Positions 8,680 through 18,303 are shown, counted from the first letter of the stretch. The stretch: 64,000 nt of DNA from VRUE01 sp963770315 (GCA_963770315.1 CAVYPC010000002.1:682001-746000), one strand, 5' to 3'. Numbers and translations are program-made. Notes: generated by a model from the letters alone, not told the origin.

Positions 8680-10221
8680 TCAGGCCGAGGGCCGGGCGTC
8701 GGCGAGCTCCAGGCGCCGCCTGGCGCCGGGCAGGCGAAGGCGGTCGGGAAGGATGCGCGCGATGATCGAACCCTGGGCCCGCCAGGTTGCCGGGAAGCAG
8801 AGGCGCAGGGTCAGCAGGTAGGCCGGCACCGCGGCGAGCCCCAGCGTGAGCAGCCACAGGGCGGGGGGCAGGTCTGCCGCCGTCAGGCCGAGGCTCACCG
8901 GCAGCGCGACCGCCGCCAGCCCGAGGCAGGCCACGGTGGCCGGGGCGACGTCGTCCCAGAGGCGGCTGAGCGCGCCCGCGAGCGAGCCGCGCAGCATCAG
9001 GACGTAGGCGACGACCAGGAACAGCGTGTGCACGGCGGCCGCGTCGACGGCGAGCGCCGCGATGCCGAGCGGCACGACGAAGAACGCCGTAATCCCGTAG
9101 ACGACGAAGTGCGCCACGCCATAGCCCAGCAGCGCCCGGGCGCGCCCGGTCGCCATCAGCACGGTTCCGACGGCGTTGATGACGAGGGTCGACGCCCCGC
9201 CGATCGCGAGGATCTGTACAGGCACCACCGCCGGGCCCCACTTGGGGCCGAAGAGGAACGGGACTACGACGGGCGCGGCGATCGCGAGCAGCACCAGGAT
9301 CGGGAAGATCACGATCGTCAGCAGGCGGACCATCTGGTGGCGCAGCCGATCCAGGTCGGCGTCGCTGCTGGTGCGCGAGAGGACCGGGAAGCCCACCTGG
9401 GTCATCACCACGCTGATCTTGCTCTGGTATTCGACCGCCAGCGTGTAGGCGCGGAAGTAGAAGCCGGTCTGCAGGGCGCCGAGGCGCGCGCCGACGATCA
9501 TGTAGTCGACGTTGCTGAAGCCGACCCAGCTGATCGCCGCCAGCGACGTCGGCAGGCTGAAGCCGAGCAGCTCCCGGGCGGGAGCGCGGTGCAGGCGCGG
9601 CAGCGGCGGCGGTGCGCTGATCCAGGCGATTGCCGCCCCGACCGCCGAGCCGGCGAGCAGGCCGAGCACGAGCGCCTCGCCTTCGAGGCCGACCAGCGCC
9701 AGGCCGATGCAGACGGTGACCCGGACCAGGGTGTTGAGGACTTCGATCTCGCTGAGGCGTCGGAACGCCATCCGCCGACCCAGGGTGGATGCCGGCACGG
9801 CGTTCAGTGCGGCTACCAGGCACAGCGGTGCCATCAGCTCGACGAAGAGACCCGTGCGGGCGCCGAAGATCGGCGTGAAGATCAGACTCCCCGCGAGCAG
9901 CGTCAGCGCCGTCAACGCAAGGCCGGCGATCAGCGCCAGCGCCATGCCGGTCTGCAGGTGCTCTCGGTCCAGCGTCTTGCGCTGGACCAGTGCCGCGCTG
10001 AGCCCGCCGGCGACGATCAGGTACGCCACCTGCTGAGCGATGAAGGCGATCGCGTACCGGCCGAATTCCGCCGGCACGATCAGGCGCGCCAGGACGGCGA
10101 TGGAGGCCAGCTGGACGATCTCGACCGTCGGACGGGAGATCGCCGACCAGCGCAGGCCGTGTGCCGCGTGCTCGCGCAGGTCGTCGCCTGACACCGAGCC
10201 GTCGGTCATGTCCGCGCTCAT
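8680..10221 (-). CDS. Polysaccharide flippase, MOP superfamily (copy 1)
   Basis: About 513 residues with 12-14 hydrophobic helices. The N-terminal HGLRWSAISRP and the later SNVDYMIVGARLG, AYTLAVEYQ and FGPKW motifs are typical of the MOP/Wzx-RfbX exporters that move undecaprenyl-linked repeat units or other lipid-linked glycans across the membrane. Third gene of a GT2-GT2-flippase operon. The start at 10221 overlaps the upstream GT2 stop by ATGA. One of three flippases in the window (others at 36410 and 59217). Confidence 0.85.
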   Translation of the reverse strand: MSADMTDGSVSGDDLREHAAHGLRWSAISRPTVEIVQLASIAVLARLIVPAEFGRYAIAFIAQQVAYLIVAGGLSAALVQRKTLDREHLQTGMALALIAGLALTALTLLAGSLIFTPIFGARTGLFVELMAPLCLVAALNAVPASTLGRRMAFRRLSEIEVLNTLVRVTVCIGLALVGLEGEALVLGLLAGSAVGAAIAWISAPPPLPRLHRAPARELLGFSLPTSLAAISWVGFSNVDYMIVGARLGALQTGFYFRAYTLAVEYQSKISVVMTQVGFPVLSRTSSDADLDRLRHQMVRLLTIVIFPILVLLAIAAPVVVPFLFGPKWGPAVVPVQILAIGGASTLVINAVGTVLMATGRARALLGYGVAHFVVYGITAFFVVPLGIAALAVDAAAVHTLFLVVAYVLMLRGSLAGALSRLWDDVAPATVACLGLAAVALPVSLGLTAADLPPALWLLTLGLAAVPAYLLTLRLCFPATWRAQGSIIARILPDRLRLPGARRRLELADARPSA

Positions 10222-11168
10222 GCCGGGGATGCGTGTCGCCGGGCCGCCGAGATGAGGGCGCGCTTGATCGAGACCAGGCCGTCGGCGAGCGGCCGGCTGA
10301 GTCGCTCGGGTACGGAGAGCACCATCACCCAGGCCAGCACCCGCAGGGTCGGCTTGTGGCGGAGAGAGGAGGCGAACGCGGACCGCGCTTCCCGCGGGCG
10401 GCCCTGGTCGCTGAGCACCCGGGCGATGTTGGAGAGGTCGCGCGCCAGGATCTCCTCGACGAGCCGCGGGTCCTCGACCAGATCCGAGTGCAGGACGTGC
10501 GTTGTGTGCTCCGCTTCGTGCATCCGCAGCACGTTGCCGGAGACCTGCTGGGGGTGGGCTCGGCAACGAACCAGGTCGCGAGGGTCGTAGAAGAAGACGG
10601 CGCCGGCCGTGAGGGCGCGCAGCCAGTAGTCGTAGTCCTCGCAGGCGATCGCTTCGTCGAACGGCCCCAGCCGCTGGTAGAGGCTGCGCCTGATCGCCGT
10701 CGTGCAGGAGCAGACGAAATTCGCGTCGTAGAGGCGCCTGGCGAGCTCGGCCGCATCGAGCAGTCCCGCGCCGGGGTAGGGAGCGCGCGGTCCTTCGCTG
10801 AGCCCGAAGAAGCGGGACCCGCTGATCGCGATGTCGATCTCGGGATGGGCCAGCAGCGTCTCGACCTGCAGCTTGAGCTTGTTCGGCTCCCAGATGTCGT
10901 CGGCGTCGCACTTGGCGACGTACTCGCCCCGGGCCTCCTCGAAGCAGCGGTTCATCGCCCCCGCGACGCCCCGATTTGCCTGTTTCACCACGCGGATCTC
11001 GCCGCGGAACCGCGCCAGCTCGTCCTGCGTCCCGTCGGTTGAGCCGTCGTCGACGACGACGACCTCGTCGGGGGGATGGGTCTGGGAGAGGATTGCGGTC
11101 AGCGCCTCGCCGACATACCGCTTCGTGTTGTAGACCGGCACGACCGCGCTGATCGTGGGGGGCTTCAT
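10218..11168 (-). CDS. Glycosyltransferase family 2 (tandem paralogue B)
   Basis: About 316 residues. TISAVVPVYNT, VVDDGSTDGT and CDADDIW (metal-binding D-A-D) define the GT-A core; a C-terminal region after about residue 225 contains DQGRPREARSAF, shared with the upstream paralogue. The two adjacent GT2s are clearly duplicates, including this unusual TPR-like tail. Start fixed at ATG 11168 by ATGA overlap with the previous gene; stop overlaps the flippase start. It probably adds one sugar of the repeat unit carried by the neighbouring flippase. Confidence 0.85.
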   Translation of the reverse strand: MKPPTISAVVPVYNTKRYVGEALTAILSQTHPPDEVVVVDDGSTDGTQDELARFRGEIRVVKQANRGVAGAMNRCFEEARGEYVAKCDADDIWEPNKLKLQVETLLAHPEIDIAISGSRFFGLSEGPRAPYPGAGLLDAAELARRLYDANFVCSCTTAIRRSLYQRLGPFDEAIACEDYDYWLRALTAGAVFFYDPRDLVRCRAHPQQVSGNVLRMHEAEHTTHVLHSDLVEDPRLVEEILARDLSNIARVLSDQGRPREARSAFASSLRHKPTLRVLAWVMVLSVPERLSRPLADGLVSIKRALISAARRHASPA

Positions 11169-12133
11169 GGCAGGGACGGATGCCGTCCGCCGCGCAGGGC
11201 GTCGATGGCACGGCTGAAGCCGGTCAGGCCCCGGCCCGTCTGCTCGCGCACCTTCGCCGGGAGGCTCAGGATCGCGACCCACACCAGCGCCCTCGCGGCG
11301 GCGCCGAAGGCGACGTCCCCGCGTTGCTCTCGCAGCGAACGGGCGAACGCCTGTCGGGCCTCGCGTGGTCGGCCCTGGTCGACCAGCTGGCGGCCGGTCC
11401 TGAAGGAGTCTTCGGCGATCGCGCGATCCGACACGTCCGCCGCGTACCACTCGCGCACCTGGTGGGCGCTCTCGTCCATCCAGGCCGTCTGTTGGGTGAG
11501 GTTGTTCTCGTGCTGGCGCCAGCTCAGCAGCGGGCGCGGGTCGTAGTAGAAGCGGGCACCGGCGCGCAGGCAGCGGAACCAGTACTCGTAGTCGTCGGCG
11601 CCGAAGTTCTCCACGAAGGGCCCGAGGCGCTCGAACAGCGAGCGCCGGATAACGACCGACGGGGCGCAGAGGACGCATTCGCGGTACAGCGCGTCGGCGA
11701 GCGCGGCGTTGTCGAGCAGGCCGACGCCCGGGGGGCGGGTGTACTCGCCCTCGCGGACGCCGATCAGGACCGCGTGGCCGAAGAGCACGTCCGCCTCCTC
11801 GTGCACCTCGATCGCCTCCGCCTGCCACTCGAGCTTGCGCGGCTTCCAGACGTCGTCGGATCCGCACAGCGCGACGAAGTCGCCGCTGGCTTCCCTGAAG
11901 GCGGTGTTGAAGGCCGCCGGGCAGCCGCCGTTGGGCTGGCGGACGATGCGCACCCTGTCGGCGAATCGCTCGAGCTCGCCCGCGGTGCCGTCGGTCGATC
12001 CGTCGTCGACCACCACCACCTCGTCGGGCGGGCGGGTCTGGCCGAGGATCGACTCCAACGCCTCGGCGATCCACTCCTCGGCTTGGTAGGCGGCGACGAC
12101 CGCCGTGATCGTTGGTCCGGGCTTGCTGGGCAT
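11165..12133 (-). CDS. Glycosyltransferase family 2 (tandem paralogue A)
   Basis: About 322 residues. TITAVVAAYQA, VVDDGSTDGT and CGSDDVW give a GT-A fold; the position usually D-x-D reads G-S-D-D here. The tail DQGRPREARQAF matches the downstream paralogue. It is the first gene of the GT2-GT2-flippase operon. Start ATG at 12133 is preceded by a modest GAAGAG; a much longer open frame upstream runs antisense to the epimerase and is a shadow. Diverges from the epimerase gene across 171 bp. Confidence 0.85.
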   Translation of the reverse strand: MPSKPGPTITAVVAAYQAEEWIAEALESILGQTRPPDEVVVVDDGSTDGTAGELERFADRVRIVRQPNGGCPAAFNTAFREASGDFVALCGSDDVWKPRKLEWQAEAIEVHEEADVLFGHAVLIGVREGEYTRPPGVGLLDNAALADALYRECVLCAPSVVIRRSLFERLGPFVENFGADDYEYWFRCLRAGARFYYDPRPLLSWRQHENNLTQQTAWMDESAHQVREWYAADVSDRAIAEDSFRTGRQLVDQGRPREARQAFARSLREQRGDVAFGAAARALVWVAILSLPAKVREQTGRGLTGFSRAIDALRGGRHPSLP

Positions 12134-12304
12134 CTCTTCAAGCTCAACGATCCCCGGGCACCGATCTTCCGCAGGAGCGATCGGAGCCAGCCGTCGATCG
12201 CCGCGAAAACGTTGGCCCCTTTCACCCGTTGTTCTGGCGATGGTTTGGATGAGAACGTTGCAAATGGCGGCAAATACCGCAAAACGAGCAGATCGGGGTG
12301 GAAG
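12134..12304. promoter_or_regulatory. Divergent intergenic region between GT2 operon and epimerase operon
   Basis: 171 bp between two diverging multi-gene operons. It must hold both promoters but no clear -35/-10 pair was recognised. Two AACGTT palindromes (12208-12213 and 12254-12259) with similar flanks (A-A/G-A before, G after) are the only repeated pattern. A purine-rich GGTGGAAG just before 12305 is the ribosome site of the epimerase. Confidence 0.4.
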
Positions 12305-13288
12305 ATGATCGAGGGCAGGCGAATGTTTGTGACCGGCGGGGCCGGCACGATCGGATCCACCCTCGTCGATCAGCTGGTCGAGCGCGGGGCCGGCGAGGTC
12401 GTCGTACTCGACAACTTCGTCCGCGGTCGGCGGGAGAACCTCGCCTGGGCCGAGGAGAACGGCAACGTGACCGTCGTCGACGGCGACGTCCGCGACAGCA
12501 AGCTGGTGCGCGAGCTCACCGACGACATCGACACCGTCTTCCACCAGGCGGCGATCCGGATCACGCAATGCGCCGACGAGCCACGCTTGGCGCTCGAAGT
12601 CCTGGTCGACGGCAGCTTCAACGTGATCGAGGCCGCGGCGGCGGCGAACGTGCGCAAGGTGGTGGCCGCGTCGTCGGCCTCCGTCTATGGGCTCGCCACG
12701 GAGTTCCCCACCGACGAGCTGCACCATCCCTACGCGAACGACACCCTCTACGGCGCCTCGAAGGTCTTCAACGAGGGTCTGCTGCGCAGCTACCACGCGA
12801 TGACCGGCCTCGACTACGTCGCGCTTCGCTACTTCAACGTCTACGGCCCGCGGATGGACGTCCACGGGGCCTACACCGAGGTGCTGGTTCGGTGGATGGA
12901 ACGGATCGTCGCTGGCAAGCCGCCGCTGATCTTCGGCGACGGCACGCAGACGATGGACTTCGTCTGCGTCCCCGACATCGCCCGGGCAAACGTGCTCGCC
13001 GCCGAAGCGGACGTCACCGACACCGTCTTCAACATCGCCAGCGGGGTGGAGACGAGCCTCAACGAGCTCGCCGAAACGCTGCTGCGAGTGATGGGCTCGA
13101 GCCTCTCGATCGAGTACGGGCCGGAGCGCTCGGTCAACGGGGTGACGAGGAGGCTTGCCGATACCTCCAGCGCCGAGGAGGCGCTGGGATTCAGCGCCGA
13201 GACGGACCTCGAGAAGGGCCTCTCCCAGCTCGTCGAGTGGTGGCAGGCGAACCGGTCCGTCCTGGTGTCATCCGAGGCTTCGTCATGA
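12305..13288 (+). CDS. NAD-dependent nucleotide-sugar epimerase/dehydratase (GalE-like SDR)
   Basis: About 327 residues, usual for extended SDR sugar epimerases. NAD-binding GGAGTIG (11-17), catalytic Ser in ASSAS (about 124), Tyr149 and Lys153 in YGASK, and RYFNVYGPRM. It should interconvert or dehydrate a UDP- or dTDP-hexose for the operon's pathway. ATG at 12305 follows GGTGGAAG; longer upstream frame overlaps the divergent GT2 and is rejected. First gene of the five-gene operon epimerase-aminotransferase-sugar transferase-GT2-AsnB, all joined by 1-4 bp overlaps. Confidence 0.85.
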   Translation: MIEGRRMFVTGGAGTIGSTLVDQLVERGAGEVVVLDNFVRGRRENLAWAEENGNVTVVDGDVRDSKLVRELTDDIDTVFHQAAIRITQCADEPRLALEVLVDGSFNVIEAAAAANVRKVVAASSASVYGLATEFPTDELHHPYANDTLYGASKVFNEGLLRSYHAMTGLDYVALRYFNVYGPRMDVHGAYTEVLVRWMERIVAGKPPLIFGDGTQTMDFVCVPDIARANVLAAEADVTDTVFNIASGVETSLNELAETLLRVMGSSLSIEYGPERSVNGVTRRLADTSSAEEALGFSAETDLEKGLSQLVEWWQANRSVLVSSEASS

Positions 13289-14427
13289 TGGAGGTCCCCT
13301 TCGCTAGACCCTGGTTCGGCGGCGGCGAGGCCGAGGCCGTGGCCGAGGTGATCGCCTCGGGCTGGCTGACCCAGGGCCCTCGCGTGGAGGAGTTCGAGCG
13401 GGCCTTTGCGCAGCGCGTCGGCGCGCCCGAGGCGGTGGCGACGACGAGCTGCACGACGGCGCTCCATCTCGCCCTGTACGCGTCCGGGGTTGGCCCCGGT
13501 GACGAGGTGATCGTTCCCTCGCTGTCGTTCATCGCGACCGCGAACGCCGTCTGGCAGTGCGGGGCGACGCCGGTCTTCGCCGACATCGACCCGCTGACCT
13601 ACAACCTCGACCCGGCGGATGTCGAGCGCAAGCTGACCGCGCGGACGAAGGCGGTGATGCCGGTCCACCAGGTGGGGCTCCCCGCCGACATGGACGGCTT
13701 CCACGACCTCGCCGAGCGCCACCGGCTGGTTCTGGTCGAGGATGCGGCCTGCGCGATCGGCGCCCTGCACAGGGGTCGCCAGATCGGCTCGCTCGGCAAC
13801 CTCGCCTGCTTCTCCTTCCACCCGCGCAAGGTGATCACCTGCGGCGAGGGCGGGATGATCGCGGTCCACGATCCGCAGCTGGCCGAGCGGCTGCGAATGC
13901 TGCGCCAGCACGCGATGGACCAGTCTGCCCTGGCGCGGCACGCAGCCCAGGACGTCGTCATCGAGCACTACCCGGAGCGTGGCTGGAACGCGCGGATGAC
14001 CGACCTGCAGGCTGCCGTCGGGTTGCGCCAGCTCGACGTGCTCGACACCGTGCTCGCCGAGCGCCGCCGGCTCGCCGAGCGCTACTCGGCGTCGCTGGCG
14101 AGCGTGCCCTGGCTGGAGACGCCCCGCGAACCCGAGTACGCCGAGCGCACCTGGCAGTCCTACCCGGTCCGGGTGAGCGCGGAAGCGCCGGTCGGCGCGG
14201 CGGAGGTGATGCGCGGCCTGTTCCGGGACGGGGTCGCCACCAGGCGCGGGATCATGGCCATCCATCTCGAGCGGTCCTACGGCGGCGAGTCCCGCGCCGA
14301 CCTTCCCCACACCGAGGCGGCTGCCGAAGACGTCGTGCTGCTGCCGCTCTTCCCCGGCCTCTCCGAGGAGGCCCAGGACTACGTGGTCGATCGGCTCGCC
14401 GCGCAGGCGGTCGCAGGGGTCCTCTGA
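13285..14427 (+). CDS. DegT/DnrJ/EryC1-family sugar aminotransferase
   Basis: About 380 residues. PLP-binding Lys182 lies in CFSFHPRKVIT followed by GEGG; TTSCTTALHLAL and VEDAACAIGA are further family signatures. It transfers an amino group, usually from glutamate, to a keto-sugar nucleotide. Its nearest recognised style is the perosamine/4-keto aminotransferase group (HPRK-IT-GEGG), which fits a preceding SDR enzyme supplying the keto sugar. Start ATG 13285 (Met-Met) overlaps the epimerase stop; stop overlaps the sugar transferase start (TGATG). Confidence 0.87.
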   Translation: MMEVPFARPWFGGGEAEAVAEVIASGWLTQGPRVEEFERAFAQRVGAPEAVATTSCTTALHLALYASGVGPGDEVIVPSLSFIATANAVWQCGATPVFADIDPLTYNLDPADVERKLTARTKAVMPVHQVGLPADMDGFHDLAERHRLVLVEDAACAIGALHRGRQIGSLGNLACFSFHPRKVITCGEGGMIAVHDPQLAERLRMLRQHAMDQSALARHAAQDVVIEHYPERGWNARMTDLQAAVGLRQLDVLDTVLAERRRLAERYSASLASVPWLETPREPEYAERTWQSYPVRVSAEAPVGAAEVMRGLFRDGVATRRGIMAIHLERSYGGESRADLPHTEAAAEDVVLLPLFPGLSEEAQDYVVDRLAAQAVAGVL

Positions 14428-15185
14428 TGGCCGACCCCTCTCCGCAGACGGCGCCAAGCGGGAGCGAAGCGGTCGCGATGCCCGCGCCCGTGCCGCGCCG
14501 GCGAGGTTGGGGCGGGGGAGGGGCCACGGCGCCTCCGGCCGCGGTTGGGGTCGTGCACACGTCGGCATTCACCAGGGTCGCGATCCGTCTGTTCGACCTG
14601 ATCGGCGCCGCGGCGATGCTGATCCTGCTGTCGCCCCTGCTGATCCTCGTCGCGGTGATCGTCAAGCTCGATTCGCCCGGGCCGGCGATCTTCAGGCAGC
14701 GTCGCATCGGCCGCCACATGGAGCCCTTCCTCGTCGCCAAGTTCCGCACTATGGACGCGGGGGCAGGGGCCGAGCGCCATCGCGAGCACGTCGAGAAGAT
14801 GATCGCCGCCGGCGAGCGGGGCGCACGCCCGATGGTCAAGCTCGAGGAGGACGATCGTCTCACCCGAGTCGGCTCCTTCCTGCGCCGGACCAGCATCGAC
14901 GAGCTGCCGCAGCTGTGGAACGTGCTGCGCGGCGAGATGTCCCTGGTCGGCCCGCGGCCGCCGATCCAGTACGAGGTCGACAAGTACCCGGAGAAGGCGT
15001 TCCGGCGCTTCGCCGTGCGCCCGGGGTTGACCGGCCTGTGGCAGGTGCGGGGGCGGAGCCTGCTGACCTTCGACGAGATGATCGAGATCGACGCCGAGTA
15101 CGTCGAGCGCCGCTCGCTGCTGCTGAACCTCGGCATCCTGTTGCGAACCCTGCCGACCGTGATCCACGGCAAGGGTGCCGCCTGA
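14427..15185 (+). CDS. Initiating sugar-phosphate transferase (bacterial sugar transferase, short form)
   Basis: About 252 residues: a Pro/Gly-rich N-terminus, a single membrane hairpin (about 55-78, LFDLIGAAAMLILLSPLL), then the catalytic domain with KFRTM, RTSIDELPQLWNVL and GEMSLVGPRPP, the last three hallmarks of WbaP/PssY-type phosphoglycosyl transferases. It puts sugar-1-phosphate on undecaprenyl phosphate and so starts repeat-unit assembly. The intact C-terminus (LLNLGILLRTLPTV) is a useful contrast with the second transferase at 44501, whose equivalent segment is frameshifted. Start fixed by TGATG overlap. Confidence 0.88.
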   Translation: MADPSPQTAPSGSEAVAMPAPVPRRRGWGGGGATAPPAAVGVVHTSAFTRVAIRLFDLIGAAAMLILLSPLLILVAVIVKLDSPGPAIFRQRRIGRHMEPFLVAKFRTMDAGAGAERHREHVEKMIAAGERGARPMVKLEEDDRLTRVGSFLRRTSIDELPQLWNVLRGEMSLVGPRPPIQYEVDKYPEKAFRRFAVRPGLTGLWQVRGRSLLTFDEMIEIDAEYVERRSLLLNLGILLRTLPTVIHGKGAA

Positions 15186-16072
15186 TGGCCCAGCGCCTGG
15201 TCGTCGTCAGCCCGGTGCGCAACGAGGCCGCCCACATCGAGCGCGTGGTCGAGTCGGTCGCCGCCCAGACGCGCCCCCCGGACGAATGGATCGTCGTCGA
15301 CGACGATTCCGAGGACGGCACCGGCGAGCTGCTTCGCTCGCTCGCGCCGCGGGTGCCATTCATGCGCGTGATCGAAGCGCCGCGGGGAGGGCTCCCGGAC
15401 ACGGCTCGCGACCGGCTGGCGCTGGCCGCAGCGCCGCGTGCCTTCAACGCAGGATTGGCGCAGGCGCGCGACGACTTCACCCACGCAGCCAAGCTCGACG
15501 GCGACGTCGAGCTGCCGCCGCAGTACTACGAGCGGCTGCTCGAGCGCCTCAGGCTGGACGCGTCGCTGGGGATCGTCTGCGGCGACCTGGTCGAGTCGAC
15601 GGCGTCCGGACCGCAGCGGCTCGCGATCCCGCCCCACCACGTCCACGGCGCCCTCAAGCTCTACTCGCGCTCCTGCCTGGAGGCGATCGGGGGCGTGCGC
15701 GAGTGCCTTGGCTGGGACACGATCGACGAGACCTACGCCCGCATGCGCGGCTTCCAGACCCGTTCCTTCCCCGACATCGTCGCCAACCACCTCCGTCCAG
15801 TCGGCACCGCCGACGGCGCGCTGCGCGGCCGCGCCCGCCACGGCCGCTGCGCCTGGATCGCCCACTTCGGGCTCGGCTGGGTCGCTCTGCGCTCACTCAA
15901 GGTGGGGCTGCGAATGCGCCCCCGCGGCCTCTCCGGAGCCGCCTTCCTGGGCGGTTACCTGCACGCGGCGCTGATCGGGGTGCCGCGGGTCTCCGACGAC
16001 GAGTTCCGGCGCTTCGTGCGCGGCGAGCTGCGCGGGCGGATGCGCGCCGCGCTGCACCCGAGGAGCGCCTGA
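15185..16072 (+). CDS. Glycosyltransferase family 2
   Basis: About 295 residues. VVSPVRNEAAHI, VVDDDSEDGTG and KLDGDVEL (D-G-D metal site) mark a GT-A enzyme; the C-terminal part is basic and amphipathic and may touch the membrane. It sits directly behind the initiating transferase in the same overlapping operon and is a good candidate for the second sugar addition. Start fixed by TGATG overlap at 15185. Confidence 0.83.
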   Translation: MAQRLVVVSPVRNEAAHIERVVESVAAQTRPPDEWIVVDDDSEDGTGELLRSLAPRVPFMRVIEAPRGGLPDTARDRLALAAAPRAFNAGLAQARDDFTHAAKLDGDVELPPQYYERLLERLRLDASLGIVCGDLVESTASGPQRLAIPPHHVHGALKLYSRSCLEAIGGVRECLGWDTIDETYARMRGFQTRSFPDIVANHLRPVGTADGALRGRARHGRCAWIAHFGLGWVALRSLKVGLRMRPRGLSGAAFLGGYLHAALIGVPRVSDDEFRRFVRGELRGRMRAALHPRSA

Positions 16073-17994
16073 TGTGCGGGATCGCGGGGATCGCCGCGAG
16101 CGACCCGCGCCGGACGCCGTTGGAGTGGCCCGAGCTGTCGGCGATGACGGATGCGATCGAGTACCGCGGGCCGGATGACGAGGGTCATCTGCTCGAGCCC
16201 GGCGTCGCTCTCGGCATGCGCCGCCTGAGCATCATCGATCCCAGCGGCAGCCCGCAGCCGGTCGCCAGCGAGGACGGCCGCATCGTCGCCGTCTTCAACG
16301 GCGAGATTTACAACTACCGCGAGCTGCGCGGGGAGCTGCAGGCACGCGGTCACCGCTTCGCGACCGATGGCGACGGCGAGACGATCGTCCACCTCTATGA
16401 GGAGTACGGCCTCAAGTTCGTCCAGCGGCTGCGCGGGATGTTCGCGATCGCGCTCTGGGACAAATCGCGACGACGCCTGGTCCTCGCCCGCGACCGGATG
16501 GGGGTGAAGCCGCTCTACCTGGCCGAGACGGAGTCCGGGCTCGCCTTCGCCTCGGAGGTGAAGTCGCTCGTGGCCGCCGGCCTCGTGCGGCCGCAGCTCG
16601 ATCCGATGGCGGCCGAGCTGTTCATGGCCTGGGGGTACGTCCCCGGCCCGGCGACGCTCTTTGCCGGCGTACGCAAGCTGGCGCCGGCCACCTATCTGGT
16701 CGTCGAGGACGGTTGCGTGGGCGAGGAGCATGAGTACTGGAGCCCCTGGGGTCCCCGTGCCGAGTCGGTGGGCACCGACTGGGAGCAGGACCGCGATCGC
16801 CTGCTCGAGCTGCTGCGCAAGGCGACCAGGGAGCGCATGGTCAGCGACGTGCCTCTCGGTGTGATGCTGAGCGGCGGGCTCGACTCGAGCCTGATCGCGG
16901 CGCTGATGGCGGAGGCCTCAGAGCGACCGATTCAGACCTTCTCCGTCGGTTTTGTCGAGGACGGGGCGGCCAACGAGCTCGCTGAGGCAAAGCGCGTTGC
17001 CGAGCGCCTTGGCGCCGATCACCACGAGCTGGAAACGAGCGCGGTCGACCATCCCGATCTGCTCGACGATGCGCTGCGCCACCTCGAGGAGCCGATCGCC
17101 GACCTCTCCTGCGTGGGCCTGCTGCTGCTCAGCAGGCTCGCCAGCGAGACGGTCACGGTGGCCCTCTCGGGCCAGGGCGCCGATGAGCTCCTCGGTGGCT
17201 ACCGCAAACACCAGATCGCCTGGGGGGCGGACCGGCTCGCGCGCCTGGCGCCGCTGCGCGCGGCGGTCGGCATGGCGGCACGCCTCGGGGCACCGGAGTC
17301 GACCAGGGCCCGCGGCCTGACCGCGCTGTCCACGCGCGATCCGGTCGAGCGGATGCTGGCGATGAGCCGGGTCGTGCAGCCTCGCGAGCGGCTCAGCCTC
17401 TTCACCCCCGAGTTCCTCCGCGACGGGGCGGAGGCGGAGATCGCCGCTCCGGTTCTCGGCGCCGGGGCGGTTCCGCACGGTTCCGTGCTCGCCACCACGC
17501 TTCACGCGGACACGCGCACGGTGCTCGCCGACAACATGCTTCTCTACTTCGACAAGATGTCGATGGCCGCGTCGCTGGAGGTGCGGGTCCCGTTCATGGA
17601 CCACGACCTCGTCTCCTTCTGCTGCGCGCTTCCCGACTCGCGCAAGGTGCGGCTCGGCAACCGCAAGGAGCTGCTCAAGCGGGCCGCCCGCGGGCTCGTC
17701 GACGACGCGATCATCGACAAGCGCAAGCGGGGCTTCTTCCACTCGGCGCTGGGAGCCTGGCTCTCGGCGCAGCGCGGGGGCTTGATCGAGGAGACGCTGC
17801 GCGACCCGCGCGCGACGGCACGCGGTCTCTACCGACCCGAGGAGGTCGAGCGCCTGCTGCGGGTCGCCGGGGAGGGCGGCAAGAAGGCCGATCAGCGCCT
17901 CTTCTGCCTCTTCCTGCTCGAGCGCTGGATGGGCGAGTGGGTCGATGCCCCCGCCGCGGATTGCCGCAAGGGCGTCAGCGCGGCGATCGGCTAG
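16072..17994 (+). CDS. asnB: Asparagine synthetase-type amidotransferase (copy 2)
   Basis: About 640 residues. MCGIAG (Cys2 nucleophile), NGEIYNY (76-82), SGGLDSS PP-loop (267-273). The class is that of the XrtA/exopolysaccharide-associated amidotransferases. Last gene of the epimerase operon and only distantly similar to copy 1 at 4713, so these are not recent duplicates. Start at 16072 fixed by TGATG overlap with the GT2. The gene is followed by a long hairpin repeat at 18024 and a convergent GT4. Confidence 0.87.
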   Translation: MCGIAGIAASDPRRTPLEWPELSAMTDAIEYRGPDDEGHLLEPGVALGMRRLSIIDPSGSPQPVASEDGRIVAVFNGEIYNYRELRGELQARGHRFATDGDGETIVHLYEEYGLKFVQRLRGMFAIALWDKSRRRLVLARDRMGVKPLYLAETESGLAFASEVKSLVAAGLVRPQLDPMAAELFMAWGYVPGPATLFAGVRKLAPATYLVVEDGCVGEEHEYWSPWGPRAESVGTDWEQDRDRLLELLRKATRERMVSDVPLGVMLSGGLDSSLIAALMAEASERPIQTFSVGFVEDGAANELAEAKRVAERLGADHHELETSAVDHPDLLDDALRHLEEPIADLSCVGLLLLSRLASETVTVALSGQGADELLGGYRKHQIAWGADRLARLAPLRAAVGMAARLGAPESTRARGLTALSTRDPVERMLAMSRVVQPRERLSLFTPEFLRDGAEAEIAAPVLGAGAVPHGSVLATTLHADTRTVLADNMLLYFDKMSMAASLEVRVPFMDHDLVSFCCALPDSRKVRLGNRKELLKRAARGLVDDAIIDKRKRGFFHSALGAWLSAQRGGLIEETLRDPRATARGLYRPEEVERLLRVAGEGGKKADQRLFCLFLLERWMGEWVDAPAADCRKGVSAAIG

Positions 17995-18023
17995 ATCGCT
18001 CCCGACCCCTCGGCAGGTTGCGT

Positions 18024-18276
18024 GGGGATGGCGGGTGCGCCTCCGCGGAATTGACACCCCAGCGCTGCGCGCTGGGGTGAACATGGTGCGCGGCTTCGCC
18101 GCGCGGATGTCGGATGCATTTCCGCCGCTTCGCGACATTCCGCGGAGGCGCACCCGCCATCCCCACGAAGCACACCGAGCTTCGGAAAGGTCTGCCCCCG
18201 AGGCGTCGCTTCGGCTTGAAGCTTCCTCGAGCTCGAGGACCGCGCTCGCAGCCTTCGCTATTCCAGGGGCTTCTCT
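18024..18276 (+). repeat. Structured intergenic repeat, family I, copy A
   Basis: Fills most of the 309-bp space between two convergent genes. Core 18024-18164 is closed by a perfect 28-bp inverted repeat (18024-18051 with 18137-18164). Inside are a hairpin with an 11-bp stem and three-base loop (18055-18065/18069-18079), a second hairpin (18088-18094/18098-18104), and a fixed block at 18115-18140 that is identical over 26 bases to copy C on the opposite strand. A further stretch of about 60 bases from 18165 also aligns with the flank of copy C. See findings. Confidence 0.75.
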
Positions 18277-18303
18277 GTCCTACGGGTCCGTGGACTCGGT
18301 CGT

